Assembly: GCA_933822405.4 (NCBI GenBank)
Contig: CAKOGP040001869.1
Coordinates: 578,816 to 642,815 of the forward strand
Origin: Cylindrotheca closterium
Lineage: Eukaryota > Bacillariophyta > Bacillariophyceae > Bacillariales > Bacillariaceae
Length of the DNA stretch: 64,000 bases
Direction: 5' to 3'
The translations under genes were made by a program, and so were the position numbers. Under the pieces are notes generated by a model. The model saw only the letters and a list, made by a program, of their open reading frames with translations. It ran no database searches and was not told where the DNA came from. Positions 24,301 to 34,113 of this stretch are shown here, in pieces; the first letter of the stretch is position 1, and every line of letters starts with the position of its first letter.

Positions 24301-27300
24301 TGGATTTGAAGATGATGTGGCGAAAGCAGAGAAGGCAGCAGCAGAAAGCTCTGGATCTGCTATCGGGTCAAGCGGCTTCTCGTTTGGAGGGTCGTCATCA
24401 AGTGGTGGAATTGGAGCTGGTGGCTTTGCTTTTGGAGCCCCAGCTCCGATATCAGCAGATTCAGGCATCAGTAGCGGAGGTGGCTTTACTTTTGGCGCCC
24501 CAGCTCCAGCATCTGGTGGCTTTACATTTGGTGCACCAAAATCAGATGCTCCAAAGCCTTTGACGGAATCTGGATTCACATTTGGAGGGCCAGCTGCCAG
24601 GGTTGCGGCGACTACACCAAAATCAGACGAAGCCGGTACTGGTTTCCATTTCACACCAGCGAAACTATCTACTGCAAATTCAGATCAAAGTCTTTCCGAT
24701 GCTGGCAAATCGGCTGCTAGGGTGTTCGATACTATCGACGAGGAGAAAGGTGGATCTTTACCAATTGACTCATTCGAGAATCTCAGTGAAGAGTTAGGTG
24801 AGGGATTCCATGGTGACGAATATGACAAGCAAATCGCCATCATCGATCCAAATCGATCTGGGAAAATCACGAGAACCGCTTTCATTGATTGGTACACAGA
24901 GTTGGTTGAAGGCGATGACGACGATGGCTCATCCATCAACTCTGAAGAGAAGGCAGAACGAGAAGAAGAAAGACAAAAGGCACAGGACGCCTTCCAAGAT
25001 TTGTCAGGCAGGGACAGTACCATTCCTGCATCTGATTTCCAGAAGCTCGTCGAAAGTATGAATACTGTGTACTGTGAGGAAGAGCACCGAAAGACTCTGA
25101 AGAAAATCACCAAGGATGGAAAGATCAAGGAGTCAGACTTCCTCAGTTGGTATGTAGACTGGCTTTTCGGTGGTGATGAATCGACGGACGAAGAAGACGA
25201 CGACGATGACGCAGAAGCATCGGCAGGCGCAAAGGATACATCCTCAAAATCCGGAAGTCTGGGTGCGATGTTCTCGGTTGACAAGGACAGTTGGAAATGT
25301 GAAATTTGTTCTGTACGAAACAATGGGGACTCAAAGAAATGCTTGGCATGCGAGTCGGTTCGACCTGGATTTGAAGATGATGTGGCGAAAGCAGAGAAGG
25401 CAGCAGCAGAAAGCTCTGGATCTGCTATCGGGTCAGGCGGCTTCTCATTTGGAGGGTCGTCATCAAGTGGTGGAATCGGAGCTGGTGGCTTTGCTTTTGG
25501 AGCCCCAGCTCCGATATCAGCAGATTCAGGTATCAGTAGCGGAGGTGGCTTTACATTTGGCGCCCCAGCTCCAGCATCTGGTGGCTTTACATTTGGTGCA
25601 CCAAAATCAGATGCTCCAAAGCCTTTGACCGAATCTCCCAAACTATTGACGGACACCAAACCTGCGAATTCAGATCAAGGTCTTTCCGATGCTGGCAAAT
25701 CTGCTGCCCGGATATTCGACACCCTCGACGAGGAGAAAGGTGGATCTTTACCAATTGACTCATTCGAGAATCTCAGTGAAGAGTTAGGTGAGGGATTCCA
25801 TGGTGACGAATATGACAAGCAAATCGCCATCATCGATCCAAATCGATCTGGGAAAATCACGAGAACCGCTTTCATTGATTGGTACACAGAGTTGGTTGAA
25901 GGCGATGACGACGATGGCTCATCCATCAACTCTGAAGAGAAGGCAGAACGAGAAGAAGAAAGACAAAAGGCACAGGACGCCTTCCAAGATTTGTCAGGCA
26001 GGGACAGTACCATTCCTGCATCTGATTTCCAGAAGCTCGTCGAAAGTATGAATACTGTGTACTGTGAGGAAGAGCACCGAAAGACTCTGAAGAAAATCAC
26101 CAAGGATGGAAAGATCAAGGAGTCAGACTTCCTCAGTTGGTATGTAGACTGGCTTTTCGGTGGTGATGAATCGACGGACGAAGAAGACGACGACGATGAC
26201 GCAGAAGCATCGGCAGGCGCAAAGGATACATCCTCAAAATCCGGAAGTCTGGGTGCGATGTTCTCGGTTGACAAGGACAGTTGGAAATGTGAAATTTGTT
26301 CTGTACGAAACAATGGGGACTCAAAGAAATGCTTGGCATGCGAGTCGGTTCGACCTGGATTTGAAGATGATGTGGCGAAAGCAGAGAAGGCAGCAGCAGA
26401 AAGCTCTGGATCTGCTATCGGGTCAGGCGGCTTCTCATTTGGAGGGTCGTCATCAAGTGGTGGAATCGGAGCTGGTGGCTTTGCTTTTGGAGCCCCAGCT
26501 CCGATATCAGCAGATTCAGGTATCAGTAGCGGAGGTGGCTTTACATTTGGTGCACCGCAAAATGATTCTCCTTCGAATCCCGTTGATAGCTCAGCAACAA
26601 CGGCTACAACGTCAACAAGTTCTGCTGCATTCCCTCCGATGTCGACAAAGGCACCGACGCCATTTAGTGCGAAAAAAAAACCACCTGCCAGTGGTGCAAC
26701 GGAATCAAAGCCTGCAAATCCTTTCTCTGGAATTTCTTTGGTACCCTCAAAGCCACTTGAGACCGCAGCAAAAAAGGCAACTGTACCCGGAATTTCGGCC
26801 GCATTCCCTCCTATGTCATCCAAGGCACCAACACCTTTTGGAGGTGGACAAGTCAAGGCGACTACATCGACCAGTTCCGCTACATTCCCTCCGATGTCGA
26901 CAAATGCACCGACGCCATTTAGTGCAAAAACAACACCTGCCAGCGGTGCAACGGAATCAAAGCCTACAAATCCTTTCTCTGGAGTTTCTTTGGTAACCAC
27001 GAAGCCACTTGAAACCGCAGCAAAGAAGACAATTGTACAGGGAAGTTCCGCCGCGTTCCCTCCGATGTCGACTAAGGCACCAACACCATTCGGAGGAGGG
27101 CAAGCTAAGGCAACTACATCGACCAGCTCCGCCGCTTTCCCTCCGATGTCGACTAAGGCACCAACACCATTCGGAGGAGGGCAAGCTAAGGCAACTACAT
27201 CATTCATTGGAAAGGCTGCGTCTGGTATATCGCAGAGTCAGCTCTCGGCCGCACCGATGACCACAGTATCGACATTTGGAGGTCCGTCAACGAAGGCTGC

Positions 27301-30300
27301 TACACCGGACAGTTCCGCCGCATTCCCTCCGATGTCCGCTAAGGCACCGACACCATTCGGAGGTGGCCAAGCTAAGACACTTTTCAGTGCATCATCGTCT
27401 ACTACTAATGCAACAAAGGTATCGAGTGGTTCTTACCCACACGTCGCTTCCAAGGCACCAACTCTGTTTGGTGTAGGTAATGCAACTGCAAAGGCACAAG
27501 CCTCTGTAGGGACAATCAACGCAGCAGTTGCAGCAAAACCGCCCTCACAGCTCGTAGCACAATCTGCGACGAAACAGAATGATCGACTAGGCATTGGAAA
27601 ATTACGTTCAAGCCTTTCACAAAATACATCAGACGCTGGGATCAAATTTGTTGAACTGACAACTAAAATGGAAGAAATGCTATATCGCGTTGGTGGACTG
27701 CAGGGAAAGACTGAGCTTGATGGTGACTTTGAGGATAGGATTCAATCAATGGTTGATCGTGTTCAAAGTAATCGGGCATCGTTGACCGCCTCTGGAACAT
27801 CGATAGGAAGCCAGCGCCAAACAAATACATTCCTCTTGAGTAGGAAGGTTGACTCCGAACGACAAGTTAGGGAAGCCGCGAGGCTCGTCAATTTGATGAT
27901 GACAGAATCGCCTGGAGAAAAGCTTGCAGATACGCAACCACTAGACTATCAATCTGAAATGAATCGTCGGAAATTTGCTGCTGCAGCAGTTGGCGTTGTT
28001 GGGCAGATGAAACTAGCTAAGGAGAAGCTACAATTGCTCGAAGTAGCAACGCAGAGTTCTCAAGACGGTTCCTGGATGCTTGCTACTGGCGTTATCGAGC
28101 AATACAAAAGAACAAACGCTTTCAAGCAGAGGCTTGACCGAATCGAAGGAAAGCTTGACAGAGCCAACCGGTCGCTTCCCTTGCAAGAGAAACAGCGTAT
28201 CGAAAAGTCACGAACTGGCCAATCGACATATGGTTTGACAATGACTCCAAGGAAACAGAGACCCCGTCCAATTCCGCTTGCTGAAGCTCTGACACCTCTA
28301 TCAAAGCTTACAGGTACTAGGGAACAAAATGGTTTGTCGGCTCAGAATTGGGGTGACATGGCGTCGTCTTTGCAAGAAGTTGGAAGCCAGTATTCCCGCA
28401 CTGTTCGAGTGAGTGGTACTTCAAGTCTAAAGACACTCCGTGGAACTGAACCTGACAAACCTGCACCTAAGGCGCCGTCAGTTGTGAGAAGTTTGCTTTT
28501 GTCACCAAGTCAGGAGAGACCTTACTCGGCTCTTCCTCAATCATCAAGTGCTTCATCTTCCACAAGCATCACAATCTTCTCACCAAAACCAAGAACAAAA
28601 ACAAAAACACGTTCTGGATGGGACACTGTTTCAACTTTGGACCAAGCTGTGGTACAGAAGTTGTCCTTTTCGGTTTCTGGTGAACTGAAAGAGGCGACGC
28701 TGGCCGATGCTTCTCGCAAGAAGCTGGACCGATTCGGAACAACCCCGGAGAAAGTCAAGCAATCCATTGACATCAAGAAAAATCAATCTGCATTTCCAAC
28801 GCCAACTCGCTCCAAAGAACTAGCTACAGAGACGGAGCCAAAGACTCAATTGCCAAAGAAGGAGGTATCATCAGCAGCCCTCCCACCGATGTCAAGCAAA
28901 GCTCCAATCAATCCGTTTAGCAAAACAGCTCAAAAGTCGAGCGACTCAAAGCCTCCTATGAAGCCCAAACAAGCAACTTCTTATCCTCCCATCTCAGCAG
29001 TGGCACCAAAACCCTTCACAGATGATAAAACAGGTACTTCCAGCAGCTCAGCCGTGCCAAATAAAGAAACTCCACCGGTCCTGTCAGCACAGAGCGCTAC
29101 CAAGACTGATCCTTTCAGCACAGCGAGTATGGGGAGCTCGCTCTTCTCTTCCGGTGTAAGTGGAAGCACACCGTCACCATTTGGAGCAAAACCAACATCA
29201 GATTCGGTCAGCAAGGCCTCAGGTGCACCCGACTACAATGCAATTCTAATTGCCTTTTATCAAAAACACAACCCAGCAAAGGTAGCTGAAGTTGCCAAGA
29301 CACTGGAGAAGTACAGGGGCAGAGAAGTCGAAATGTTCCAGAAACTGGCATCAAAATACAAGGTCAAGAGCCCATTGGATGAGAGCCAGAGTATGCCTGC
29401 TACAACCCCCGGATTTGCCAACGCAAGTGCCGCAAAGTCTCCGTTCGGAAGCGCTGGTGCTCCTGCAAGCAATACAGCAGCCTCTCCGTTCCAGAGTAGT
29501 GGACCGTCGAACACATTGGGGTCAGCTTCACCATTTTCGTCAGGAGGTGCCATGAATACTGCTTCCACGTTTGGAAAGCCACCTGCGTCGCCCTTTGGGC
29601 CTGCACCAGGTGCAGGCACCATGGTATCTTCTACACCATTCGGAAGCTCAGCTCCACCAAGTACTCCTTTTGGAGGGGGTGGGCTCTCTTCGGCAACTCC
29701 TTTCGGTGGTGCTCCAAGCCCATCTCCATTTGGCCCTGCGGCCGCACCTACAATGCAGCCAGCAGGGGTCACTCAAAACACTTTGCAAGGGAAAGATCCA
29801 CGAGAAATGTTGATGCAATTCTACCAGCAGTACAACCCCAACAAGCTTGGAGAAGTTGATAAAGTACTCACGAAGTACAAAGGACAGGAAGAGCAACTAT
29901 TTCGCAATTTGGCAAAGAAATACAGCTTGGATCCTTCTGCTTTTGGTTTGCCACCAGCACCTACTGCTGTTGGGTTTGGATCTCCTGCACCGGCTCCAGC
30001 TTCCTTTGGTCAGGCCTCTAGCTTTGGAGCTGCTTCCACTTCCACTTTCGGAGGATCCAGCGGTTTTGGCCAACCATCACAAATGGGTTTCGGTTCACCA
30101 GGTGCAGCTGGATCCAGTACAGCTTTTGGATCTGGAATGTCAGGTGCACAAGGCACCTCCTCTTTTGGATCATTGGCACAATCACCGAGTCCTTCCCCCT
30201 TTGGCAATTCCTCAATGGGAGGGGGAGGATTTGGTTCGCCAGCTCCAGCGTTTGGAGCACCTTCTTCAATGGGATTTGGTGGTGGCAGCACTCCATTCGG

Positions 30301-30316
30301 AGCGGCAAGAAGATAA
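21326..30316 (+). CDS. Giant FG-nucleoporin with EF-hand-like and RanBP2 zinc-finger modules (Nup214/Nup153-like)
   Basis: One uninterrupted frame of 2996 residues starts at the ATG at 21326. Residues about 25-430 look like the WD-type beta-propeller of Nup214/Nup159. FG/GFG repeats follow to about 760. Three modules then recur (about 767-1080, 1120-1420, 1450-1750). Each has a degenerate EF-hand pair (FDTLDEEK, IDPSGSGFI or IDPNRSGKI, DWYTELVEGDD), an acidic linker, one RanBP2-type zinc finger (WKCEIC..CLAC at about 968, 1323 and 1653) and FG repeats. Then come about eight PPMSxKAPTPF repeats (to about 2050), a helical, coiled-coil-like region (about 2090-2310), two FYQxxNPxKxxEV helical motifs (about 2640 and 2830) and terminal FG repeats. 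FG repeats form the pore permeability barrier; RanBP2 fingers in Nup153 bind Ran. The domain mix is unusual. EF loops lack the Glu at position 12, so calcium binding is doubtful. Confidence 0.85.
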   Translation: MGSLDDTLRLEASETSPLAGETPFASAVRPTASGLQWLAVPSAKAGLAYRIVGGASLERLDIGEGVSIAAATSIHAPATHICTCFDGRLVAVTCIDGSMECFDSTSSGLESRWIITNCHSHFTNDLSVPPSSDRSKAASASGPVSSFSFAPSSYELMLVDALKGSLAIYNAVNAQPTNELTHNAPSGVLSASWSTSSDVPVLAFGNEDGSIEICRYQDNSLAWLKTLECPHEEEDFCCTHLDWSKQYLLVGLCKVNRGDEEADEEDEDDTAEHEAAMYMTSMDMASFSPGEWHELGDVVPFFSVPRSGRHAFFSFFVHPIKHPLCVVAANVGTDVAVLAEEDGSWAVIEFEEGNEPTTPTDDEDEFSFPIGVGVVPLASGFFQLLLPTTDGSLSTFTFRKEDEPEAVKVVNILSTDLEDGAVEMIEAASPPDLAEEPPVPGLAGKISSTQTFGAGYGDSFSFVPTTIAAPSTGDDKPIFGFGGSASSNTTFGSTSTFGGGGFGQPSTLGGGSSGTPEAKAASISAASTGGDKPVFGGSISSNPTFGGSAFGQTSSKFGGGGFGQPSTLGGSSAESPEAKAAPVLEATATLSSGPVFGSGTKAGISGGFAALSASPPSSGFGSTFSDTSTKKPFYSEPSAFASPPKKGEAENSAPQAFKTTGSQTPSTATPAISTPANTSDALAFGSGSKAPSFTFGVPSASPFAFNTTSATTPAESPFNAFSSSKTSPSQGFMAKPLFGTKKEQVKVTESEKPLTPKAPPVVLPTADKYSAAGKSAARVFDTLDEEKAGALAIDSFENLSEELGEGFHGDEYDKQITIIDPSGSGFIQRTAFIDWYTELVEGDDNDGSSIDSDERAEREEEREKALAAFQNLSGGNDTIPETDFQRLIESLNTVYCAEEHRKTLKIIARGGEIHELDFLSWYVGWLFGGDESSDEEEYSDTEASAGAKNTSSKSGSLGAMFSVDKDSWKCEICSVRNNGDSKKCLACESVRPGFEDDVAKAEKAAAESSGSAIGSSGFSFGGSSSSGGIGAGGFAFGAPAPISADSGISSGGGFTFGAPAPASGGFTFGAPKSDAPKPLTESGFTFGGPAARVAATTPKSDEAGTGFHFTPAKLSTANSDQSLSDAGKSAARVFDTIDEEKGGSLPIDSFENLSEELGEGFHGDEYDKQIAIIDPNRSGKITRTAFIDWYTELVEGDDDDGSSINSEEKAEREEERQKAQDAFQDLSGRDSTIPASDFQKLVESMNTVYCEEEHRKTLKKITKDGKIKESDFLSWYVDWLFGGDESTDEEDDDDDAEASAGAKDTSSKSGSLGAMFSVDKDSWKCEICSVRNNGDSKKCLACESVRPGFEDDVAKAEKAAAESSGSAIGSGGFSFGGSSSSGGIGAGGFAFGAPAPISADSGISSGGGFTFGAPAPASGGFTFGAPKSDAPKPLTESPKLLTDTKPANSDQGLSDAGKSAARIFDTLDEEKGGSLPIDSFENLSEELGEGFHGDEYDKQIAIIDPNRSGKITRTAFIDWYTELVEGDDDDGSSINSEEKAEREEERQKAQDAFQDLSGRDSTIPASDFQKLVESMNTVYCEEEHRKTLKKITKDGKIKESDFLSWYVDWLFGGDESTDEEDDDDDAEASAGAKDTSSKSGSLGAMFSVDKDSWKCEICSVRNNGDSKKCLACESVRPGFEDDVAKAEKAAAESSGSAIGSGGFSFGGSSSSGGIGAGGFAFGAPAPISADSGISSGGGFTFGAPQNDSPSNPVDSSATTATTSTSSAAFPPMSTKAPTPFSAKKKPPASGATESKPANPFSGISLVPSKPLETAAKKATVPGISAAFPPMSSKAPTPFGGGQVKATTSTSSATFPPMSTNAPTPFSAKTTPASGATESKPTNPFSGVSLVTTKPLETAAKKTIVQGSSAAFPPMSTKAPTPFGGGQAKATTSTSSAAFPPMSTKAPTPFGGGQAKATTSFIGKAASGISQSQLSAAPMTTVSTFGGPSTKAATPDSSAAFPPMSAKAPTPFGGGQAKTLFSASSSTTNATKVSSGSYPHVASKAPTLFGVGNATAKAQASVGTINAAVAAKPPSQLVAQSATKQNDRLGIGKLRSSLSQNTSDAGIKFVELTTKMEEMLYRVGGLQGKTELDGDFEDRIQSMVDRVQSNRASLTASGTSIGSQRQTNTFLLSRKVDSERQVREAARLVNLMMTESPGEKLADTQPLDYQSEMNRRKFAAAAVGVVGQMKLAKEKLQLLEVATQSSQDGSWMLATGVIEQYKRTNAFKQRLDRIEGKLDRANRSLPLQEKQRIEKSRTGQSTYGLTMTPRKQRPRPIPLAEALTPLSKLTGTREQNGLSAQNWGDMASSLQEVGSQYSRTVRVSGTSSLKTLRGTEPDKPAPKAPSVVRSLLLSPSQERPYSALPQSSSASSSTSITIFSPKPRTKTKTRSGWDTVSTLDQAVVQKLSFSVSGELKEATLADASRKKLDRFGTTPEKVKQSIDIKKNQSAFPTPTRSKELATETEPKTQLPKKEVSSAALPPMSSKAPINPFSKTAQKSSDSKPPMKPKQATSYPPISAVAPKPFTDDKTGTSSSSAVPNKETPPVLSAQSATKTDPFSTASMGSSLFSSGVSGSTPSPFGAKPTSDSVSKASGAPDYNAILIAFYQKHNPAKVAEVAKTLEKYRGREVEMFQKLASKYKVKSPLDESQSMPATTPGFANASAAKSPFGSAGAPASNTAASPFQSSGPSNTLGSASPFSSGGAMNTASTFGKPPASPFGPAPGAGTMVSSTPFGSSAPPSTPFGGGGLSSATPFGGAPSPSPFGPAAAPTMQPAGVTQNTLQGKDPREMLMQFYQQYNPNKLGEVDKVLTKYKGQEEQLFRNLAKKYSLDPSAFGLPPAPTAVGFGSPAPAPASFGQASSFGAASTSTFGGSSGFGQPSQMGFGSPGAAGSSTAFGSGMSGAQGTSSFGSLAQSPSPSPFGNSSMGGGGFGSPAPAFGAPSSMGFGGGSTPFGAARR
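24691..26553 (+). repeat. 990-bp direct repeat within the nucleoporin gene
   Basis: The segment starting at 24691 recurs exactly 990 bp downstream at 25681. After about 50 diverged bases, roughly 820 bp (24739-25558 against 25729-26548) look identical by eye. A third, older copy lies at about 23630-24540; its EF-hand part is diverged but its zinc-finger part is nearly identical. The repeats keep the reading frame (330 codons). Confidence 0.92.
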
Positions 30317-30485
30317 GCTACATCAAAATTATAGACTCGGAAAGAATCAAAAAAAACAGAATAAGGTATAAATGTGTACTCGTTTGCCAGATTCATACTT
30401 CACTGAAACGGTTACTCCTTCAAGAGCAAAACGTATCTGAGGTCTTGTAAATCCTTCAGTAAATTTCAGCTCAAAAATAAAAACC

Positions 30486-30559
30486 TACAGAAGGGGGGAT
30501 TCGAACCCCCGACCTTGGCTGTGTGAAAGCCACGTGATAACCAACTACACCACCTCTGC
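30486..30559 (-). tRNA. tRNA-Val (anticodon CAC)
   Basis: The minus strand folds as a full cloverleaf. The acceptor stem GCAGAGG pairs with CTTCTGT (two G-U pairs) with discriminator A. The D arm is GTGTAGTTGGTTATCAC. The anticodon stem TGGCT/AGCCA encloses loop TTCACAC, so the anticodon is CAC (complement of 30523-30525), reading GUG valine codons. The T arm is GGGGG-TTCGAAT-CCCCC. There is no intron, and no CCA is encoded, as expected for a eukaryotic nuclear tRNA. The internal A and B boxes are intact. Confidence 0.97.
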
Positions 30560-30660
30560 GGTTCCCAGAGTTCGACAGAATTATAGTTCAATAATTTCTA
30601 AAACTTGTTAAGATAACTGCATCATCTTTTTTCACATGTTACTATCATTCCTGGTTTCAT

Positions 30661-31912
30661 ATGTCGAAGCAACAACTTGTTCGACGGCACGTCGGCCAGA
30701 AGCTCGCGGCATATTATGCACAACCTGCTAATCTTGTCGTTGGGCAATCAATGTTAGTCGATGATTCCAACCTCTCATCTTTGATGGGCGAATGGCACTG
30801 GAAGCGTGTATTTCAACGAATGTATGACGAACGAGAAGGGCATTGGCTGACACCAGTTGAGCTCTTCCGGCCACACTACTCCAATATCTTGGCAGATTTC
30901 TGCGTTCATGCAACCAAAGGGGTGGAATCAGATTCGGAAATTTTTGAATTGGGAGGAGGGCGAGGGACGAATGCTTTGCTCATATTGGACCATTTGAAAG
31001 ACACACACCCAGAGCTCTATTCCAAGTTAACCTATACACTCGTAGATTCATCACCATCTTTGCACCAGCTACAGCAAAACACACTGCTTGAAAGCGACCA
31101 TGCAGATCGTGTCCGTTTTGAACTGAAGGACTTGATGGATGTTGCCGAAGCAAAGTAAGCCGAAGATTGCAATGTTTTCGAGTATTGTCGTGCTGTCTCT
31201 AACTGACCCTTTGCACCATCGCAGAACCATGCTACTTCCACGATCCGACACACCAACAGTTGTACTTGGAATGGAAGTACTTGACAATCTGCCTCATGAT
31301 AAAGTGAGAGCGAAGTCCCGCAAGAAATTGGAACAGGCAGAAGTACGGAATACACGATATGGTTACCAGGAGGAGATATTTGTACCGTTGGTTGATCCAC
31401 TTCTAAAGAAGATCATCAAAACGGTACCAGCATATACAAGACCAACCTTAGATCCAATATGGGTCCCATCGGTGGCTTATGGAGTCATGCTTCATTTGTT
31501 GAAGCAACGGAAGAATCTGGGTATGGCATTCGCAGACTTTGACTGGCTTCCACCACCGGATTTGGATATGGAAAAAGAGCAAGAGTCTCCGAAATCTGTG
31601 TGGAGTCACGGTGAACCAATAGTTACTGACATGGATGGAACAGATTACCAGTGTTATCTGACCTCGCCTGAGAATTGTGACATCTTGTTTCCAACAGACT
31701 TTCCAAAGCTGGCACATTTCGTGGACCGTAGCATGACTGAGAAAAAGGAAGTGAAAGTGTTCAAGCAAAGCGAATTTCTTCAGACTTTTGGGCCTAGTCA
31801 TGTCAAAGCAACCAAGAGCTGGTTGACAGGACATTCCCCTTTGCTCGATGACTTTTCCAATTGTTCAGTTTTGACAGTAACATCAAATCCTGCCGCCAAA
31901 ACCGAGTCATAG
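30661..31912 (+). CDS. SAM-dependent methyltransferase, MidA/NDUFAF7 family
   Basis: Two exons, join(30661..31154,31225..31912), encode 393 residues; the intron has GTAAGC and GCAG borders and its phase is kept. The SAM-binding motif is ELGGGRGTNA near residue 100, with TYTLVDSSPSL as the second strand and VVLGMEVLDNLPHDKV as the family's later motif. The N-terminus is basic (MSKQQLVRRHVGQKL) and could be a mitochondrial presequence. NDUFAF7 dimethylates an arginine of complex I subunit NDUFS2 early in complex I assembly. Here the family is clear, but the C-terminal half is diverged, so the substrate is inferred only. Confidence 0.78.
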
Positions 31913-32090
31913 CATTATGTGATAAAGTCTAATAGTCTACTCTGCAATCTCATGAAATTGGTATTCCACAGCATTGGCATATTCTATTCTGCACTATACT
32001 CCTTTGAAAGCAAAAATCTGGTTCGTGTCTATTCTGATGCAAGTCTATGTATAAAATGAAATTAAAAGTGGTATACTTTTCGGATCCTCT

Positions 32091-33686
32091 TTAGTTGTCG
32101 AAATTGAATGTATCAAGCGTTCGGCATCCGGCTCCATCGAAGCAGCATTCACTAGAAGCAAAAGTGTAAGAGAAGTGTTATAGTCAGACTGCGATACAAT
32201 TTCAAAACTTCTTTCAAAATCACTTTGGACTTACGTGCAGCAGAAGCAAGTGACCTCGGCAAGGAACTCTGCTTGGCCATTGCCGGCGGGTCGTGTGGCG
32301 CAGTCGGACATGAACTCTTCGTAGGGTGATGCTCGTCCGCAGAGACTTCGTTCTAAGTTGCCCTGCAAGTCGTTTCCTTCCAAGTGCACCACCTTGAGGG
32401 ATGTCATTTCGCCATAGGCTGTTGGAACCGTCCCAGTAAATTGATTCCAGTGAACATTAAGAGAGTTCAGTCTTGTTAGCTTTCGCAATTCCTCCGGAAG
32501 GCTTCCTGTCAGTGCATTGCCAGAGACACCCAAGTAAATTAGGCTACTCATTTCGCCATATTCGGGAGGCAAGGTGCTGCAAGATCACCAGTGAAGGAAA
32601 TAGAAGAGCAGTTAGAATACTAGACACGAAGGATCAGCAAGCAAAACCTCTACCTTCATCAAACCTACCCGACAAATTTGTTTGAAGCTGTATGAGAAAT
32701 GAAAAACTTTGTTAACACAGAGCAGCAAGTAGTCACCACAGACTCTCAATTATTTAGATGCTTACCAAGGCCAAGTGTCTTCAGATAAGGGAGTGCTGCC
32801 AGTTCCGTCGGCAAAGTGCTGCAAGACCACAAGTTAAGGAAATAACCGAGAAGTCAGAACACTAATCGCGAAGGATCAGCTAGCACCTTTTCCTTCATCA
32901 AACTTACCCCACCAAGTTGTTGATATCGACTACAATACCATCCACTCTACCTGCGTCATCGGAGTCACAAACAATTCCTTCTTCCACTTCTCCTGCTCCT
33001 CCATCGTTCCATTCGCATACCGACGAGTCTGACATGAAATTCAATTGTTGCCTCCACTCTGGGCCTCCTGTCGACATGTAAAGCAGCGCGGAAACGTAAC
33101 GGGCCACAATTAGGTCTTCAGAGACGTTTTCAAGCTCTGGATAGGTAGGATCATCATTGGCAAACCACATGATCGCCTCATGTTGCACTGTTGAATTATC
33201 ACGAAGCTGTTCTAGTGGTGACACATTTGACCCCAAAACGTCTTCCAGGATTTCAATACGACTTCTTGCTAGCGGATTTGGATCCTTCTTGAGCAAGAAG
33301 AATACAACCAGGAAGGCAATAACTCCCAAAAATGCAAGGAGTAGAATGGCCAAAAGGATCTTTCTGTTTCTCTTTTTTCGTTCAATCTCGTCAAGTTCTT
33401 CTTTGGTAGGAGGCACTGGAAGGCTGTGTTTGACATCGACGCCTTCATCTTCCGGTAAGCCCACTTCGACGCTCATAAAACTGGCCAAGTAGCTCACTGT
33501 CCAAGCGAAAGGCGAGTCACTATCGTTCGGGTTCTCTGCATTTGCTGTATTGCCCGTTGCCACAGTGCCAGTTTCAGCATCGCCTCCTCTCCTGAACTTT
33601 CTAGTAAACGCATTTCCACCTTTCTTCTTTTCAGCGTTTGTTTTGTCAGCTTTGTCAGCTCCGTTCTTTTTGTTGAATAGCTTCAT
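32091..33686 (-). CDS. LRR single-pass membrane protein (diatom LRR family)
   Basis: Five exons, complement(join(32091..32151,32235..32576,32669..32687,32766..32818,32908..33686)), encode 417 residues. Exon 3 has only 19 nt but is needed to complete an LRR (LGLASNKFVGTLP). Residues 1-110 are a Lys-rich, probably cytosolic N-terminus. A membrane helix (ILLAILLLAFLGVIAFLVVF) lies near 112-132. The ectodomain carries a GGPEW..W cap motif, about four LRRs (GTLPTELAALPYLKTL, LIYLGVSGNALTGSLP, LNSLNVHWNQFTGTVP, LKVVHLEGNDLQGNL) and a Cys-rich end (CFCCTECC..C). LRRs bind proteins, so a surface receptor or adhesion role is inferred. There is no kinase domain. Introns 1 and 3 are related in sequence. 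Confidence 0.82.
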
Positions 33687-34113
33687 TATGGATCTTTCAA
33701 TGATATGGTCCTTGATCTACAGAGTTGATGCTGTGACGGAGGGTTCAGGTTTTAGTGGATGCATCTATCACCGTCGTCAACCGAGGTTCTTAGGAGCTAC
33801 ATATCTGAGTTGGACAACTTTGCGACATGTGCGAGAAAATTAATTATAAAATCCATGGCTACTCCGGCTAATACCATCCAATGCGAAGTTTTTCGGCCGA
33901 TCAACGTCTAACTTTTGTAGCCGAAATCTACTGCTGTGCGCTGTGTGCCGACAATTACGAATTCCAATCGTGGTGAGACACACTGATGACACGTGTGCAC
34001 AACGACTCAAGAAAATTACAATGTTTTCGTAATACCGTACCGCCGGTAACAGGGGTAGTGGACTACTGTACCGGAAGGTACTCGTATTCACGCACTTCAC
34101 TGTATATATATTC
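33687..34113. other. Intergenic gap LRR gene to RHL1-like gene
   Basis: About 427 bp upstream of the LRR start and downstream of the RHL1-like stop. No gene was seen; the frames are broken. Confidence 0.4.

Noticed and set aside
24685..27207. Two long minus-strand open frames (324 and 510 codons) opposite the nucleoporin
   Set aside because: They are antisense shadows of the low-complexity Gly/Ser/Pro/Phe repeats, repeat with the same 990-bp period, and have no start context or independent motifs.
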